From an uncultured Bacteroidales bacterium (GTDB taxonomy: Bacteria; Bacteroidota; Bacteroidia; Bacteroidales; Bacteroidaceae): a stretch of DNA of 64,000 nt. The stretch lies in assembly GCA_902799685.1 (NCBI GenBank), contig CADCBO010000015.1, positions 1 to 64,000 of the forward strand. Direction: 5' to 3'. This document shows, piece by piece, positions 16,168-25,301 of the stretch. The translations under genes were made by a program, and so were the position numbers. Positions within the stretch are counted from its first letter, which is position 1; every line of letters starts with the position of its first letter. Under the pieces are notes generated by a model. The model had not been told where the DNA came from, did not search any database, and saw only the letters and a list, made by a program, of their open reading frames with translations.

Positions 16168-17000
16168 GCGTTTTTAGAGTTGAACATTCCTTTTATAAGC
16201 TCCTTGTGCTTGTGCACAGCGTTGAAGAGAGCCTCCAGGTTGACCTTGCTCTCCATGCCGGTCCTGTTCTCAAGAACCTGAATGCATCCACCCGGAATCA
16301 ACTCTGAATATAGAGCCTCAGGATCTATAGTGGTAGAGTAGTCAAAGTAGAGTTTCTGAGTGATTTCATCGAGCGACGCATTCATCAGCACATCCTTGCG
16401 GTCCAGGATTATGATGGGATCGATGATGGTTTCCAGATCACGAACCTGATGGGTGGAGATGAGCAGGGTACTTTCATCGGATGTATATTTGGAAACAGCT
16501 TTGCGGAACTGTGACTTTGAAGGAATGTCAAGGCCGTTGGTTGGTTCATCCATGAAAATATATTGCGTGTTGCATGCAAGGGCAAAACTGATATATGTTT
16601 TCTTGAGCTGGCCGTATGACATCTGGTCCATGCGCATTGAGGCGTCATTCTCCAGAACCTTCATGATTTCACTGAACTTGTCCATATTGAAATTCACCCA
16701 GAACTGACCGCGATCCTGCGCAAAACGTTCAGCTGTCATGCGGGCTGCGGGAACCTCATCAGGAAGATAGTAGATGCTTGTAAGGAAAGAGGGCGTACGG
16801 TCAAAAGGCTTCTGGCCGTCAACCGTAATAGAGCCTGCCTGTGGCTCCTTAAGACCTGCAAGCAATGTCAGAAGAGTGGTCTTACCCACTCCGTTCTCTC
16901 CCAGAAGGCCGTATATGCGTCCTTCCTGGAGCTCCATCGAAATGTCCTTCAGTACAGCATTGCTGCCGTAACTGAATGCTAGTTTCTCAATCTTGATCAT
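16164..17000 (-). CDS. ABC transporter ATP-binding protein
   Basis: 278 residues. The ATPase core has Walker A GLLGENGVGKTT (about residues 33-44), a Q-loop region, an ABC signature in the relaxed form MSYGQLKK in place of LSGGQ, Walker B YIFMDEPTNGLD, and switch His in STHQV. About 60 further residues at the C-terminus probably contact the permease. It is first in the operon ATPase-permease-GntR, read from the promoter at 17059-17066. The YtrA-like regulator at the end of the operon suggests a stress- or ligand-induced exporter. Confidence 0.92.
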   Translation of the reverse strand: MIKIEKLAFSYGSNAVLKDISMELQEGRIYGLLGENGVGKTTLLTLLAGLKEPQAGSITVDGQKPFDRTPSFLTSIYYLPDEVPAARMTAERFAQDRGQFWVNFNMDKFSEIMKVLENDASMRMDQMSYGQLKKTYISFALACNTQYIFMDEPTNGLDIPSKSQFRKAVSKYTSDESTLLISTHQVRDLETIIDPIIILDRKDVLMNASLDEITQKLYFDYSTTIDPEALYSELIPGGCIQVLENRTGMESKVNLEALFNAVHKHKELIKGMFNSKNA

Positions 17001-17058
17001 ATTGTCTGTTTTTGTAAGTTTGAATCGTTTATTGGTGTATTACTTCACTAAGACACTG

Positions 17059-17066
17059 CAAAGATA
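17059..17066 (-). promoter_or_regulatory. -7 element of ABC transporter/gntR operon promoter
   Basis: TATCTTTG on the minus strand, a perfect TAnnTTTG match, 58 bases upstream of the ATPase start. The T/A-rich stretch behind it also separates this operon from the helicase gene. Confidence 0.6.
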
Positions 17067-17114
17067 AGGCCTCTTTTTTTATGTGCAATACAATTAACAC
17101 ACTTTAACAATGGC

Positions 17115-19262
17115 TTATTTTTTGTGCTTTGCAATGAGTGCCAGTATCTCCTCGCCGTACTGTTTCCACTTGGCGGGACCAAAACCGTTTACTGCCAGGA
17201 GTTCTTCCTTTGTTGAGGGACAGGTGTCGGCAATTTCAAGGAGTGTACGTTGGGTGAGAACCCAGTAAGCGCGGATGTTTTGGGAAATGTACTGCTCCGT
17301 ACGCCACTCTGTGAGAGGCTCAATGAGTTCCGGATGACGATTGTTGGAGTATATCTGAGAAATATCTGGTTTACTTTTGACTTCCTTTTCAACCACGGTT
17401 TTGGCTTCTTTCTGACGCTTCTTTTTAAGTTCAGACGGTGTGGAGAGCATGACATCGTTCCTTATCTGAAGGAATGACTCTATGCTGAATCCGCTTTCAA
17501 GAATCTTCTTCATGGACTGAATCCTGAATGAAAGTTCAGGTATCAGTTCGCCCGATGCCTCAGTCAATGTCTTTTTCACATCCTTGTTATCGACCGACAC
17601 AGACAATACCGGAGTTATCTCCGATGCACATTCAGCCAATAACGGCATAAAGTAACCGGCAGCTTTCAATACCCTTTCGTCAAGGTGTTCACGGTTGTTA
17701 CAGCCTATCCTGTCCAATTCCCTACGGAACTTTTCCGAAATATCCTCCAGATCACGGATACGCCTGCGGTTGTTCTCCAGCGTCTGAGTCTGTTCAGGAT
17801 AGGTATTCTTGAGATGGTTGTTGAATATGCCGCCTGTCCATCCCACAAGCCTAACCAGTTCTTTAAATGTGAAACAATCCTTCAGCGTATTCATGTAATA
17901 GGTTTCACGAGCATTCTGGAGTCCTCTTTCCATCTCACTTACGGGCACGAATTCATCGTGGAATCCGGACACGTCGCTGTTGTTGTACAAGCACGATTGG
18001 GATATGGGGCTGCTCAATACTATGCCTTCAAGAGTGCGGCATCTGGAAAGAGCCACGTACACCTGTCCGAAACTGAAAGCCGATGCGGCGTCAATGATGA
18101 CGTGGTCAAACGTCAGTCCCTGGCTCTTGTGAATGGTAACTGCCCAAGCGGCACGCAGCGGATATTGAGTGAAGGTACCTTCAACTACCGGCGTTATCTC
18201 TTTTGTCTCCTTATCTATTTCATACTGGATATTCTCCCATTTTTCCAGTGGAACGTTAATCTCATCACCGTTTTCATCAGTCACCGTAATACCGTCATAA
18301 TCAAGTTCGGTCACGGTGGCAATCATACCGTTATAGTACCGTCCTTCACGGGAGTCGTTCCTAAGGAACATAACCTGTGCCCCCTCCTTAAGTTGCAGGG
18401 TCTTTTCGGCAGGAATGGTATTCTCAGGAAAGTTTCCTTCAATCTCTGCATAGAAAGTATATAGTCTGGTTTTCAAAGCACTCATCTTTTCCTGATTTAT
18501 GGTATCAGCCTGGCGATTGTGAGTGGTAAGCCTAATCCATCTTTGATTCTGTGCTGCAAAGGAATCATCGGGGTTGAAACGCGGATCCAAACGGCTGTTC
18601 AGCAAACGGTATGTGTTGTTATCCATCACTCCGCCACGGATATTGTTAAGGATATCCAGAAATCCGGAGTCCGATTGGCGATAGACCTTTTCCAATTCAA
18701 TGGTTACATATTTGAGGCGTTGCATCACCTTGGAATGAAAGAAGAAAGGTGATTTATAGACCTTCCTGAGCCAAGGCTCATCCTGCTCCGTGACAACCGG
18801 AGGCAACTGATGTGCATCGCCTATCATAAGCACCTGCACGCCTCCAAAAGGTTGGTCATTCTTTCTGTATCGGCGCATAACCGCATCAATGGAGTCCATC
18901 AGGTCAGCCCTGACCATTGATATCTCATCTATTATGAGCAAATCCAGAGTCTTGATAATCTTGACCTTCTCTTTACGCAACTGACGGTGTGCCTCCGGCA
19001 TCTGATACTCAGTAACAAGCTCCTTTACATCGGGCAGATAGGGGCATAATGGTAATTGGAAAAAGGAATGGATTGTTACGCCACCGGCATTGATTGCCGC
19101 CACACCGGTTGGTGCCAGCACGACACAGCGTTTAGGCGTGTTCTCGACAATGTATTTCAAAAAGGTGGTTTTACCAGTCCCGGCCCTACCGGTAAGAAAG
19201 ACGGATATTCCCGTTTCAGAGATGTATTTCTCGGCCAGTTCAAACAAGTGATCTTTGTTCAT
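17115..19262 (-). CDS. Pif1/RecD-like SF1 helicase with C-terminal HRDC domain
   Basis: 715 residues. The N-terminal motor has Walker A GRAGTGKTT (25-33), motif II LLIIDEISMV, motif III IGDAHQLPP, and the C-terminal RecA-like domain with the UvrD_C_2-type motif VTIHKSQGLTFDHV near residues 380-400, then VALSRCRTLEG. About residues 640-715 form an HRDC-like helical domain (TQRTLLEIADTCPSTKEELLAVNGFGPAKWKQYGEEIL) that would bind DNA. The domain order matches Bacteroidetes proteins annotated as AAA+ ATPase/helicase RRM3/Pif1-type. It probably unwinds DNA 5'-3' during replication or repair. Single gene with its own promoter. Confidence 0.88.
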   Translation of the reverse strand: MNKDHLFELAEKYISETGISVFLTGRAGTGKTTFLKYIVENTPKRCVVLAPTGVAAINAGGVTIHSFFQLPLCPYLPDVKELVTEYQMPEAHRQLRKEKVKIIKTLDLLIIDEISMVRADLMDSIDAVMRRYRKNDQPFGGVQVLMIGDAHQLPPVVTEQDEPWLRKVYKSPFFFHSKVMQRLKYVTIELEKVYRQSDSGFLDILNNIRGGVMDNNTYRLLNSRLDPRFNPDDSFAAQNQRWIRLTTHNRQADTINQEKMSALKTRLYTFYAEIEGNFPENTIPAEKTLQLKEGAQVMFLRNDSREGRYYNGMIATVTELDYDGITVTDENGDEINVPLEKWENIQYEIDKETKEITPVVEGTFTQYPLRAAWAVTIHKSQGLTFDHVIIDAASAFSFGQVYVALSRCRTLEGIVLSSPISQSCLYNNSDVSGFHDEFVPVSEMERGLQNARETYYMNTLKDCFTFKELVRLVGWTGGIFNNHLKNTYPEQTQTLENNRRRIRDLEDISEKFRRELDRIGCNNREHLDERVLKAAGYFMPLLAECASEITPVLSVSVDNKDVKKTLTEASGELIPELSFRIQSMKKILESGFSIESFLQIRNDVMLSTPSELKKKRQKEAKTVVEKEVKSKPDISQIYSNNRHPELIEPLTEWRTEQYISQNIRAYWVLTQRTLLEIADTCPSTKEELLAVNGFGPAKWKQYGEEILALIAKHKK

Positions 19263-19299
19263 TGGTTTAGTTTTTAGTGTATTTCATAATTCATATCTG

Positions 19300-19331
19300 C
19301 AAATATAAGTATTTAGGCCGAATAACACAAA
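19300..19331 (-). promoter_or_regulatory. Helicase promoter (-7 and -33 elements)
   Basis: TATATTTG on the minus strand at 19307-19300 fits TAnnTTTG; TTTG at 19331-19328 is 20 bases further upstream and fits the -33 box. The -33 box overlaps the edge of the palindrome at 19329-19365. Confidence 0.6.
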
Positions 19332-19365
19332 ATGGACGGTTCTTGGGCCAAGAACCGTCCATTTT
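19329..19365. repeat. Perfect palindrome with GGACGGTTCTTGG core
   Basis: Two 18-base arms (19329-19346 and 19348-19365) are exact reverse complements around a single G. It lies between the acetyl-CoA hydrolase 3' end and the helicase promoter, both leftward, so it could act as terminator of the former. The GGACGGTTCTT core is shared with the REPIN-like elements at 135-238 and 14811-14906, but here two cores are fused back to back into one hairpin. Confidence 0.8.
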
Positions 19366-19381
19366 ATGCCACAATTGAGTA

Positions 19382-20863
19382 TTAGAACTCGGCCAGATGC
19401 ATATCGCCCTTCTCGGCAAGAGCTTTGTGCAGGGCAAAGGCTTTGTCCAGGGCGTGGCTGGTCTGACCCTTCTGGGCTATCTTGAGGTAATCCCACATGA
19501 GCTGCTTGTAGTCGGGGTGAACGCAGTTCTCAATGATGCACTTGGCACGCTCGGCGGGTGACTTGCCGCGAAGGTCGGCTATACCCTGCTCGGTGATGAG
19601 CACCTTTACGCTGTGCTCGTTGTGGTCCACATGCGAGCACATGGGAACTATGGCACTGATCTTACCACCCTTAGCTACCGACGGGCAGCTGAAGATTGAG
19701 ATGAATGCATTACGGGTGAAATCGGCCGAACCGCCCACACCGTTCATCATCTTTACACCGCTTACGTGGGTTGAGTTAACGTTTCCGTAGATATCGGCCT
19801 CAAGAGCGGTATTCATTGCGATAAGTCCGAGACGGCGTGCAACCTCAGGGCTGTTGGATATCTCTGTGGGACGGAGCACCAATTTGTCCTTGAAGAAATC
19901 CATATCATCATAGACACTCTGCAGAGTCTCGTTGCTCACACTCAGTGATGAGCTGGAGCCGAACTTGCAGTGACCCTCACGCATCAGGTCGATAACCGAA
20001 TCCTGGATAACCTCGGTATACATCTGGAATGCGGGAACCGAAGGATCCTCACCCAGAGCCCCCAAAACAGCGTTTGCCACATTACCCACACCGCTCTGCA
20101 GAGGCAGGAAAGTTGAAGGGATGATGCCGCGCTTAAGGTCGCTTATAAGGAACTGGGCTACGTTGTGACCTATCTGGAGTGTAGTCTCATCGGGAGCGGT
20201 GAATCCGCGTGCCTCATCGGGGATGTTAACCTCTACAATACCTATTATCTTGGCGGGATCCACCTGGATGTAGTCCTTACCTATATGGTCGCTTGGTTGA
20301 TATACGGGTATCTCGCGGCGGTAAGGGGGATCGGCGGGCTCATAAATGTCATGAAGGCCCTTTGCGCAACGTGCGTGAGCGGCATTGAGCTCTATAATAA
20401 GTTTGTCGGCCAGACGGGCTACGGTGGGAGCGATACCGACACCTGCGGTTACCCAGATCTTGCCGTCATCACTTACATCAAAAGCCTCCATGATGCCGAT
20501 GTTGAGCTTGCCGTAGAAGCCATAACGCATTTCCTGTGCCATCTGGCTCAGGTTGATGTCATTATATGCTATCTCACCATTGTTTACGGCTGTACGGAAG
20601 TCCTTGTTTGTAGTATATGGAGCACGGTATCGGATGGCATGTTCACGTGACAGGATACCGTCACATGAATCACCGGTAGAAGCGCCTGTAAAAATGCTTA
20701 TCTGAAACTCCTGACCCTTTTCATGAAGCTCGTGGGCCATTAAACCTATCTCATGGGTGACAGCCTTAGGTGTACCGGCAGGGGTAAAACCGCTCAGACC
20801 TACATTGTCACCGTTCTTTACGAAACGCGCTGCCTCGGCAGCAGTCATTTTTTTGAAAGCCAT
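19382..20863 (-). CDS. Acetyl-CoA hydrolase/CoA-transferase family protein
   Basis: 493 residues with the start at 20863 (MAFKKMTAAEAARF); the frame continues upstream across the promoter, so the longer form is rejected. Family I CoA-transferase fold in two halves. The N-terminal half has NVGLSGFTPAGTPK, a glycine-rich CoA loop; the C-terminal half has NTALEADIYGNVNSTH, which contains the Glu that forms the glutamyl-CoA intermediate in this family, followed by GVGGSADFTRNA. Close relatives are succinyl-CoA:acetate CoA-transferases and acetyl-CoA hydrolases. In a gut anaerobe it plausibly interconverts acetyl- and succinyl-CoA in acetate/propionate metabolism. Single gene with its own promoter. 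Confidence 0.9.
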   Translation of the reverse strand: MAFKKMTAAEAARFVKNGDNVGLSGFTPAGTPKAVTHEIGLMAHELHEKGQEFQISIFTGASTGDSCDGILSREHAIRYRAPYTTNKDFRTAVNNGEIAYNDINLSQMAQEMRYGFYGKLNIGIMEAFDVSDDGKIWVTAGVGIAPTVARLADKLIIELNAAHARCAKGLHDIYEPADPPYRREIPVYQPSDHIGKDYIQVDPAKIIGIVEVNIPDEARGFTAPDETTLQIGHNVAQFLISDLKRGIIPSTFLPLQSGVGNVANAVLGALGEDPSVPAFQMYTEVIQDSVIDLMREGHCKFGSSSSLSVSNETLQSVYDDMDFFKDKLVLRPTEISNSPEVARRLGLIAMNTALEADIYGNVNSTHVSGVKMMNGVGGSADFTRNAFISIFSCPSVAKGGKISAIVPMCSHVDHNEHSVKVLITEQGIADLRGKSPAERAKCIIENCVHPDYKQLMWDYLKIAQKGQTSHALDKAFALHKALAEKGDMHLAEF

Positions 20864-20910
20864 TGTTATATGTTTAATTACTTGTTTGACGTTCTTTAGT
20901 ATAAACCGCG

Positions 20911-20918
20911 CAAAAGTA
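20911..20918 (-). promoter_or_regulatory. -7 element of acetyl-CoA hydrolase promoter
   Basis: TACTTTTG on the minus strand, a TAnnTTTG match 48 bases upstream of the start, with CTTG at 20942-20939 at -33 spacing. Confidence 0.6.
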
Positions 20919-20980
20919 AACAATACATTAAATAAAAACAAGACTGAAGCGCCGGAATTCGGCATGTTGCGGAAAATGAG

Positions 20981-20988
20981 TAAATTCG
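20981..20988 (+). promoter_or_regulatory. Possible -7 element of miaB promoter
   Basis: TAAATTCG differs from TAnnTTTG at one base and lies 22 bases before the miaB start. Weak match. Confidence 0.35.
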
Positions 20989-21009
20989 CACCCGATTATA
21001 CAAAGGAAT

Positions 21010-22350
21010 ATGGAAGAGAACAACAAGAAACTGTTCATTGAAACCTACGGCTGCCAGATGAATGTAGCCGACAGCGAGGTAATTGCATCAATCATGCGTA
21101 TGGCCGGATACGTGCCCACAGAAGACATTGATGAGGCCGACGCCATATTCCTGAACACCTGTTCCATACGAGAGAACGCCGAGCAGAAGATATGGAACCG
21201 GCTGGAGACCCTGAACGCCATGAAAAAGAAGAAAAAAGGCCTTTTCATCGGGGTTATGGGCTGCATGGCCGAGCGTACCAGGGAGGACCTTACAGAGAAC
21301 CATCATGTGGATGTGGTGTGCGGTCCCGATGCATATCTGTCTCTTCCGGACCTGATGGCGCAGGTTGAGGCCGGACACAAGGCTATGGATGTGGAACTCT
21401 CCACTACAGAGACCTACAAGGATATTATTCCGGAACGCATCTGCGGCAACCACATAAGCGGATTCGTATCGATAATGCGCGGCTGCAACAATTTCTGCCA
21501 CTACTGCATTGTACCCTATACCCGCGGCCGTGAGCGCAGCCGTGATCCGCAGAGCATATTGAACGAGGTGCTTGACCTTAAGAAAAAAGGTTACAAAGAG
21601 GTAACTCTTCTGGGCCAGAATGTCAACTCCTACAGATTTGAAAACGACGGGTCCACCGTAGGATTCCCCCAACTTCTACGTATGGTTGCAGAGGCTGTAC
21701 CTGACATGAGAGTCAGGTTCACGACATCTCACCCCAAGGATATGAGTGACGAGACCTTGCTTGTGATTGCCGACGTTCCCAATATCTGCCGTCACATACA
21801 TCTGCCGGTGCAGAGCGGGAGCTCCCGGATCCTGAAACTGATGAACCGCAAATATACCCGTGAATGGTATCTGAAGCGTGTTGACGCTATCAGGCGCATC
21901 ATCCCCGATTGCGGTCTTACCACCGATATGTTCACGGGATATCATTCTGAAACTGAAGAGGATCATCAGGAAAGTCTCTCCCTGATGCGTGAATGCCGTT
22001 TTGACGCCTCGTTCATGTTCCGCTACTCGGAGCGTCCCGGCACATATGCCAGCAAGCATCTGCCCGACAACGTACCCGAAGAGGTCAAGATACGACGCCT
22101 TAATGAAATGATAGAGTTGCAGAACCAACTTTCACTTGAGTGCAACCGTGCTTGCATCGGGCATGAATATGAAGTGCTTGCCGAAGGCTACTCCAAGCGT
22201 TCCCGCCAGCAGCTCTACGGCCGCACGGAACAGAACCGCACCGTAGTCTTTGACAAGGGCAACCACCATCCCGGAGATTTCGTTACAGTCCGCATCACAG
22301 ACGCCACCTCCGCCACTCTCTTGGGTACCGAAACAGCAAAAAAAACTTAA
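21010..22350 (+). CDS. miaB: tRNA-2-methylthio-N6-dimethylallyladenosine synthase
   Basis: 446 residues. Radical-SAM methylthiotransferase that adds the ms2 group to i6A37 of tRNAs reading UNN codons. The N-terminal UPF0004 domain has the cluster Cys in ETYGCQMN (C15) with further Cys in NTCSIRENA and VMGCMAER; the radical-SAM Cys triad is GCNNFCHYC (C159, C163, C166), followed by PYTRGRERSRD; a C-terminal TRAM domain (about 380-446) binds RNA. All six cluster cysteines are present. Likely transcribed alone from a weak promoter, with the methyltransferase operon promoter starting right after its stop. Confidence 0.95.
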   Translation: MEENNKKLFIETYGCQMNVADSEVIASIMRMAGYVPTEDIDEADAIFLNTCSIRENAEQKIWNRLETLNAMKKKKKGLFIGVMGCMAERTREDLTENHHVDVVCGPDAYLSLPDLMAQVEAGHKAMDVELSTTETYKDIIPERICGNHISGFVSIMRGCNNFCHYCIVPYTRGRERSRDPQSILNEVLDLKKKGYKEVTLLGQNVNSYRFENDGSTVGFPQLLRMVAEAVPDMRVRFTTSHPKDMSDETLLVIADVPNICRHIHLPVQSGSSRILKLMNRKYTREWYLKRVDAIRRIIPDCGLTTDMFTGYHSETEEDHQESLSLMRECRFDASFMFRYSERPGTYASKHLPDNVPEEVKIRRLNEMIELQNQLSLECNRACIGHEYEVLAEGYSKRSRQQLYGRTEQNRTVVFDKGNHHPGDFVTVRITDATSATLLGTETAKKT

Positions 22351-22355
22351 AACAC

Positions 22356-22387
22356 TTGACAAGGGGTATTTAGGGGTATTATCTTTG
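22356..22387 (+). promoter_or_regulatory. Promoter of the methyltransferase-ftsX-uppP-phosphonate run
   Basis: TATCTTTG at 22380-22387 is a perfect -7 element, and TTGAC at 22356-22360 stands at -33 distance. It is the last clear TAnnTTTG promoter seen before the one at 36810, although internal promoters that do not fit the consensus cannot be excluded. The leader that follows has a small inverted repeat around ACGCGT. Confidence 0.65.
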
Positions 22388-22440
22388 CAGTCGCTTTGCG
22401 CGCAACGCGTACGCGTATGAGGCGTACGGGATTTTGCAAA

Positions 22441-23340
22441 ATGAAATATCAGGATTTCAAGCCTTGTCCATTATGTGGAGCTACGGGACAGATGCCGTAC
22501 GCAAGCTGTACTGACTTTGCGGTCAGCAAAGAGTCTTTTTCTCTTATGCGTTGTCCGTCATGCGGAATGGTATATACCCTGGACCCTCCATCGGAAGATG
22601 AGATGAAACGATATGACAAGCTTAACCTGAAACTGATGTTAGGTGATGATCCAAAGGGTATCACAAACAAATTGTATTACTATGTAAGGCACAGGATGCT
22701 TCGTAAAAAAGCACACATTGTAGAGGGCCAGTCTTACCGCACAGGAGGCACGCTTCTGAACTACGGAGCCAAGACAGGGTTCTTTTCAAATTTCATGGAG
22801 AAACGCGGATGGAAAGTCACCTCGATTGAAAAGTACCATGAGGAGAGGCTTTTCTCACTCGAGATGTTCCACCACCGTATGTTTGATGTACAAGAAATGG
22901 AACGGCTGAACCCGGAGACATTTGACGTCATTACACTTTGGCATGTGTTTGAACACAGCCATGACCCTTACGGACTTTTGGAAAGGTTCTACAACCTGTT
23001 GCGTCCAAACGGCATTCTGATTATGGCTTGTCCAAACATCTGTTCCACCGATGCCATGCATTACGGAGCAGATTGGGCGGCATACGATGTACCCCGTCAT
23101 CTATGGCACTTCAATCCTACATCCCTGAATGCTCTGGTACATAAACACGGTTTTACAATGATGCACAGGGAAAGACTGGACTTTGACTGCTTCTACATAT
23201 CAGTCCTGACAGAGAGATATAAGAATCATAAGATGGCTCTATTGCGCGGATTATTTTTCGGACTGCACTGTTGGCTTGTTTCATTGACAAAACTTGACAA
23301 AAGCAGCTCATTGGTTTACGTTTTCAGAAAAAGACGATGA
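22441..23340 (+). CDS. Class I SAM-dependent methyltransferase with N-terminal zinc ribbon
   Basis: 299 residues from ATG 22441; the frame opens earlier but that stretch is leader. Two Cys pairs (CPLCG near residue 8 and CPSCG near 38) make a zinc-ribbon-like start, then a Methyltransf_23-type Rossmann domain: GGTLLNYGAKTGFFSNFM fits motif I although the canonical GxGxG is degraded, FDVITLWHVFEHSHDP fits motif IV, and LLRPNGILIMACPN follows. This architecture occurs widely in Bacteroidetes next to cell-envelope genes; the methyl acceptor is unknown. ftsX starts 4 bases after it. Confidence 0.82.
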   Translation: MKYQDFKPCPLCGATGQMPYASCTDFAVSKESFSLMRCPSCGMVYTLDPPSEDEMKRYDKLNLKLMLGDDPKGITNKLYYYVRHRMLRKKAHIVEGQSYRTGGTLLNYGAKTGFFSNFMEKRGWKVTSIEKYHEERLFSLEMFHHRMFDVQEMERLNPETFDVITLWHVFEHSHDPYGLLERFYNLLRPNGILIMACPNICSTDAMHYGADWAAYDVPRHLWHFNPTSLNALVHKHGFTMMHRERLDFDCFYISVLTERYKNHKMALLRGLFFGLHCWLVSLTKLDKSSSLVYVFRKRR

Positions 23341-23344
23341 CACG

Positions 23345-24217
23345 ATGAATAAACAGAAGAAAAAGAGAAAGATTGACCTGCTGTTCATAACAGCATGCAT
23401 CAGTACATCACTCGTACTGCTGCTGATAGGCATAGTAGCATTACTGCTGCTCACGGCCAATGACTTGTCACGCCACCTTAAGCAGGAGATGACCGTTGAG
23501 GTGATACTCAAGGAAGGTATTACCGAGACGCAGTTCACCGCCCTTAGACGCAGCATAGAAGCCGCACCCTATTGTGCGGTGTGCCAGTACATATCTAAAG
23601 AAGACGCTCTGAAGGACATGACAAAGGCCATGGGTACAGACCCGTCACAGTTCCTTGAGTACAATCCATTTTATGCATCGCTGAACATCCGTCTTGAGGC
23701 CGACTACGCATGCAGCGACAGCCTGAAGGTGATAGAAAAGAACATTGAGGCCAAGGAAGGTGTGCGTGAGGTGACCTGGCAGAAAGACCTTCTGGACATA
23801 ATAAACAGCAACATACGCAAGGTGGCGGGCATATTGCTGATTCTGGCGGCTATACTTTCCCTTGTATCGTTTACGCTCATAAACAACACCATTAAACTGA
23901 CCATATATGCCCAACGTTTCATCCTCTACTCCATGAAACTGGTGGGTGCCAAGTGGTCATTCATACGCAAGCCTTTCATAAGCCGGAACCTATGGATAGG
24001 TCTGGTATCGGCCCTGCTCACCTGCCTGATGATCTGGTACGGGCTCAAGATTGGGCTCAAGTACGAGCCCTGGCTCAACATGCTCTCCGAACCCAGGATA
24101 ATAATTCCTGTTTTCATAGTAGTGACGCTAATCGGACTGCTCATAACCGGACTTTGCGCCCTGCATTCCGTGAACCGTTTCCTCAGAATGAAATCAGGGG
24201 AACTCCATTACGTATAG
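23345..24217 (+). CDS. ftsX: Cell division protein FtsX (permease-like)
   Basis: 290 residues from ATG 23345; the upstream extension overlaps the methyltransferase in another frame and has no family match. FtsX topology: a basic N-terminal tail (KQKKKRK), membrane helix about 12-35, a periplasmic domain of about 100 residues, then three helices near 160-180, 205-230 and 255-280. FtsX pairs with the ATPase FtsE to activate peptidoglycan hydrolases at the septum; ftsE is not in the window. It stands upstream of uppP, as is common in Bacteroidetes. Confidence 0.9.
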   Translation: MNKQKKKRKIDLLFITACISTSLVLLLIGIVALLLLTANDLSRHLKQEMTVEVILKEGITETQFTALRRSIEAAPYCAVCQYISKEDALKDMTKAMGTDPSQFLEYNPFYASLNIRLEADYACSDSLKVIEKNIEAKEGVREVTWQKDLLDIINSNIRKVAGILLILAAILSLVSFTLINNTIKLTIYAQRFILYSMKLVGAKWSFIRKPFISRNLWIGLVSALLTCLMIWYGLKIGLKYEPWLNMLSEPRIIIPVFIVVTLIGLLITGLCALHSVNRFLRMKSGELHYV

Positions 24218-24234
24218 ACATAAAATTTCAAGAT

Positions 24235-24480
24235 ATGGACAAGAAAAAATTCGCTTTCACCAAGACAAACTACATTCTGACTGCTGTCGGAATGGCTATC
24301 ATCATCATCGGACTGCTTCTTATGACCGGCCCCAACTGCACCAGCCAGGTTTTTGAGACCGACATTTTCAGCGTACGCCGTATCAAAGTGGCTCCTGTGG
24401 TCACTCTCATAGGTTTCATAACCATAATTGTGGCCATTGCATACAAACCCAAGAATGAACTTGATGAAAATAAGGAATGA
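24235..24480 (+). CDS. DUF3098 small membrane protein
   Basis: 81 residues with two hydrophobic helices (about 14-32 and 51-68) and charged ends. The sequence [10 protein letters not shown] near the N-terminus and the ...[14 protein letters not shown] stretch are the usual DUF3098 pattern. In Bacteroidetes this protein is nearly always encoded between ftsX and uppP, as here. Function is not known; its place suggests a link to septal envelope growth or lipid-carrier recycling. Its stop overlaps the uppP start by 4 bases (ATGA). Confidence 0.85.
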   Translation: MDKKKFAFTKTNYILTAVGMAIIIIGLLLMTGPNCTSQVFETDIFSVRRIKVAPVVTLIGFITIIVAIAYKPKNELDENKE

Positions 24481-25298
24481 ACTGGTTTGAGTCACTTATT
24501 CTGGGACTGCTCCAAGGACTGACAGAGTATCTGCCCATAAGCAGCAGCGGCCATCTGGCCATCGCATCGTCTCTTTTCGGGATAGACGGAGAACAGAATC
24601 TGGCATTCACCGTGATAGTGCATGTGGCAACCGTATTGAGTACGGTGGTAATTCTGTGGAAAGAGATAGTATGGATTTTACAGGACCTGTTCACACGCCA
24701 GAGCTGGAAAAGCTACAGCGGACTGAATGAAGGAACTCGCTATGCCATCAACATAATCATATCCATGATTCCTGTGGCAATCGTGGGACTGTTCTTCAAG
24801 GACAGGATTGAGGATATCTTCGGCTCCGGAACCACCGTGGTAGGATGCTGCCTACTGGTGACCGCTGCCCTTCTCATGTTCGCCTACTTTGCCAAGCCCC
24901 GCCAGAAAGAACAGATAACAGGAGTACACGCATTTGTGATTGGCATAGCTCAGGCCATAGCCGTACTGCCCGGCCTTTCACGTTCCGGCTCCACCATTGC
25001 AACCGGACTTCTGCTGGGCGACAAGAAAGAGAAGCTTGCGCAGTTCTCGTTCCTGATGGTGATACCACCTATATTGGGCGAGGCTCTGCTGGATATGAAA
25101 GACCTGATTGAATCGGCCGGTGCCGGCGCAACGGGAAGTGAAGCCGGATTCGGAGTGCTGCTCATAGGTTTCCTGGCAGCGTTCCTGTCAGGCTGTGCCG
25201 CATGCAAATGGATGATATCAATCGTGCGCAAGGGCAAGCTTATCTGGTTTGGCATATATTGCGCTGTAGTAGGACTTATAACTCTTCTGTTCCTGTAA
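24477..25298 (+). CDS. uppP: Undecaprenyl-diphosphatase (bacitracin resistance type)
   Basis: 273 residues, about eight membrane helices. Dephosphorylates undecaprenyl-PP to recycle the lipid carrier for peptidoglycan and surface glycans. Diagnostic motifs are [14 protein letters not shown] near the N-terminus with the catalytic Glu and the Ser/His cluster, and [18 protein letters not shown] in the second half with the conserved Arg. Translation is coupled to the DUF3098 gene. truB follows after 3 bases. Its position upstream of a glycan locus in the same direction is functionally sensible. Confidence 0.95.
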   Translation: MNWFESLILGLLQGLTEYLPISSSGHLAIASSLFGIDGEQNLAFTVIVHVATVLSTVVILWKEIVWILQDLFTRQSWKSYSGLNEGTRYAINIIISMIPVAIVGLFFKDRIEDIFGSGTTVVGCCLLVTAALLMFAYFAKPRQKEQITGVHAFVIGIAQAIAVLPGLSRSGSTIATGLLLGDKKEKLAQFSFLMVIPPILGEALLDMKDLIESAGAGATGSEAGFGVLLIGFLAAFLSGCAACKWMISIVRKGKLIWFGIYCAVVGLITLLFL

Positions 25299-25301
25299 AG
25301 A

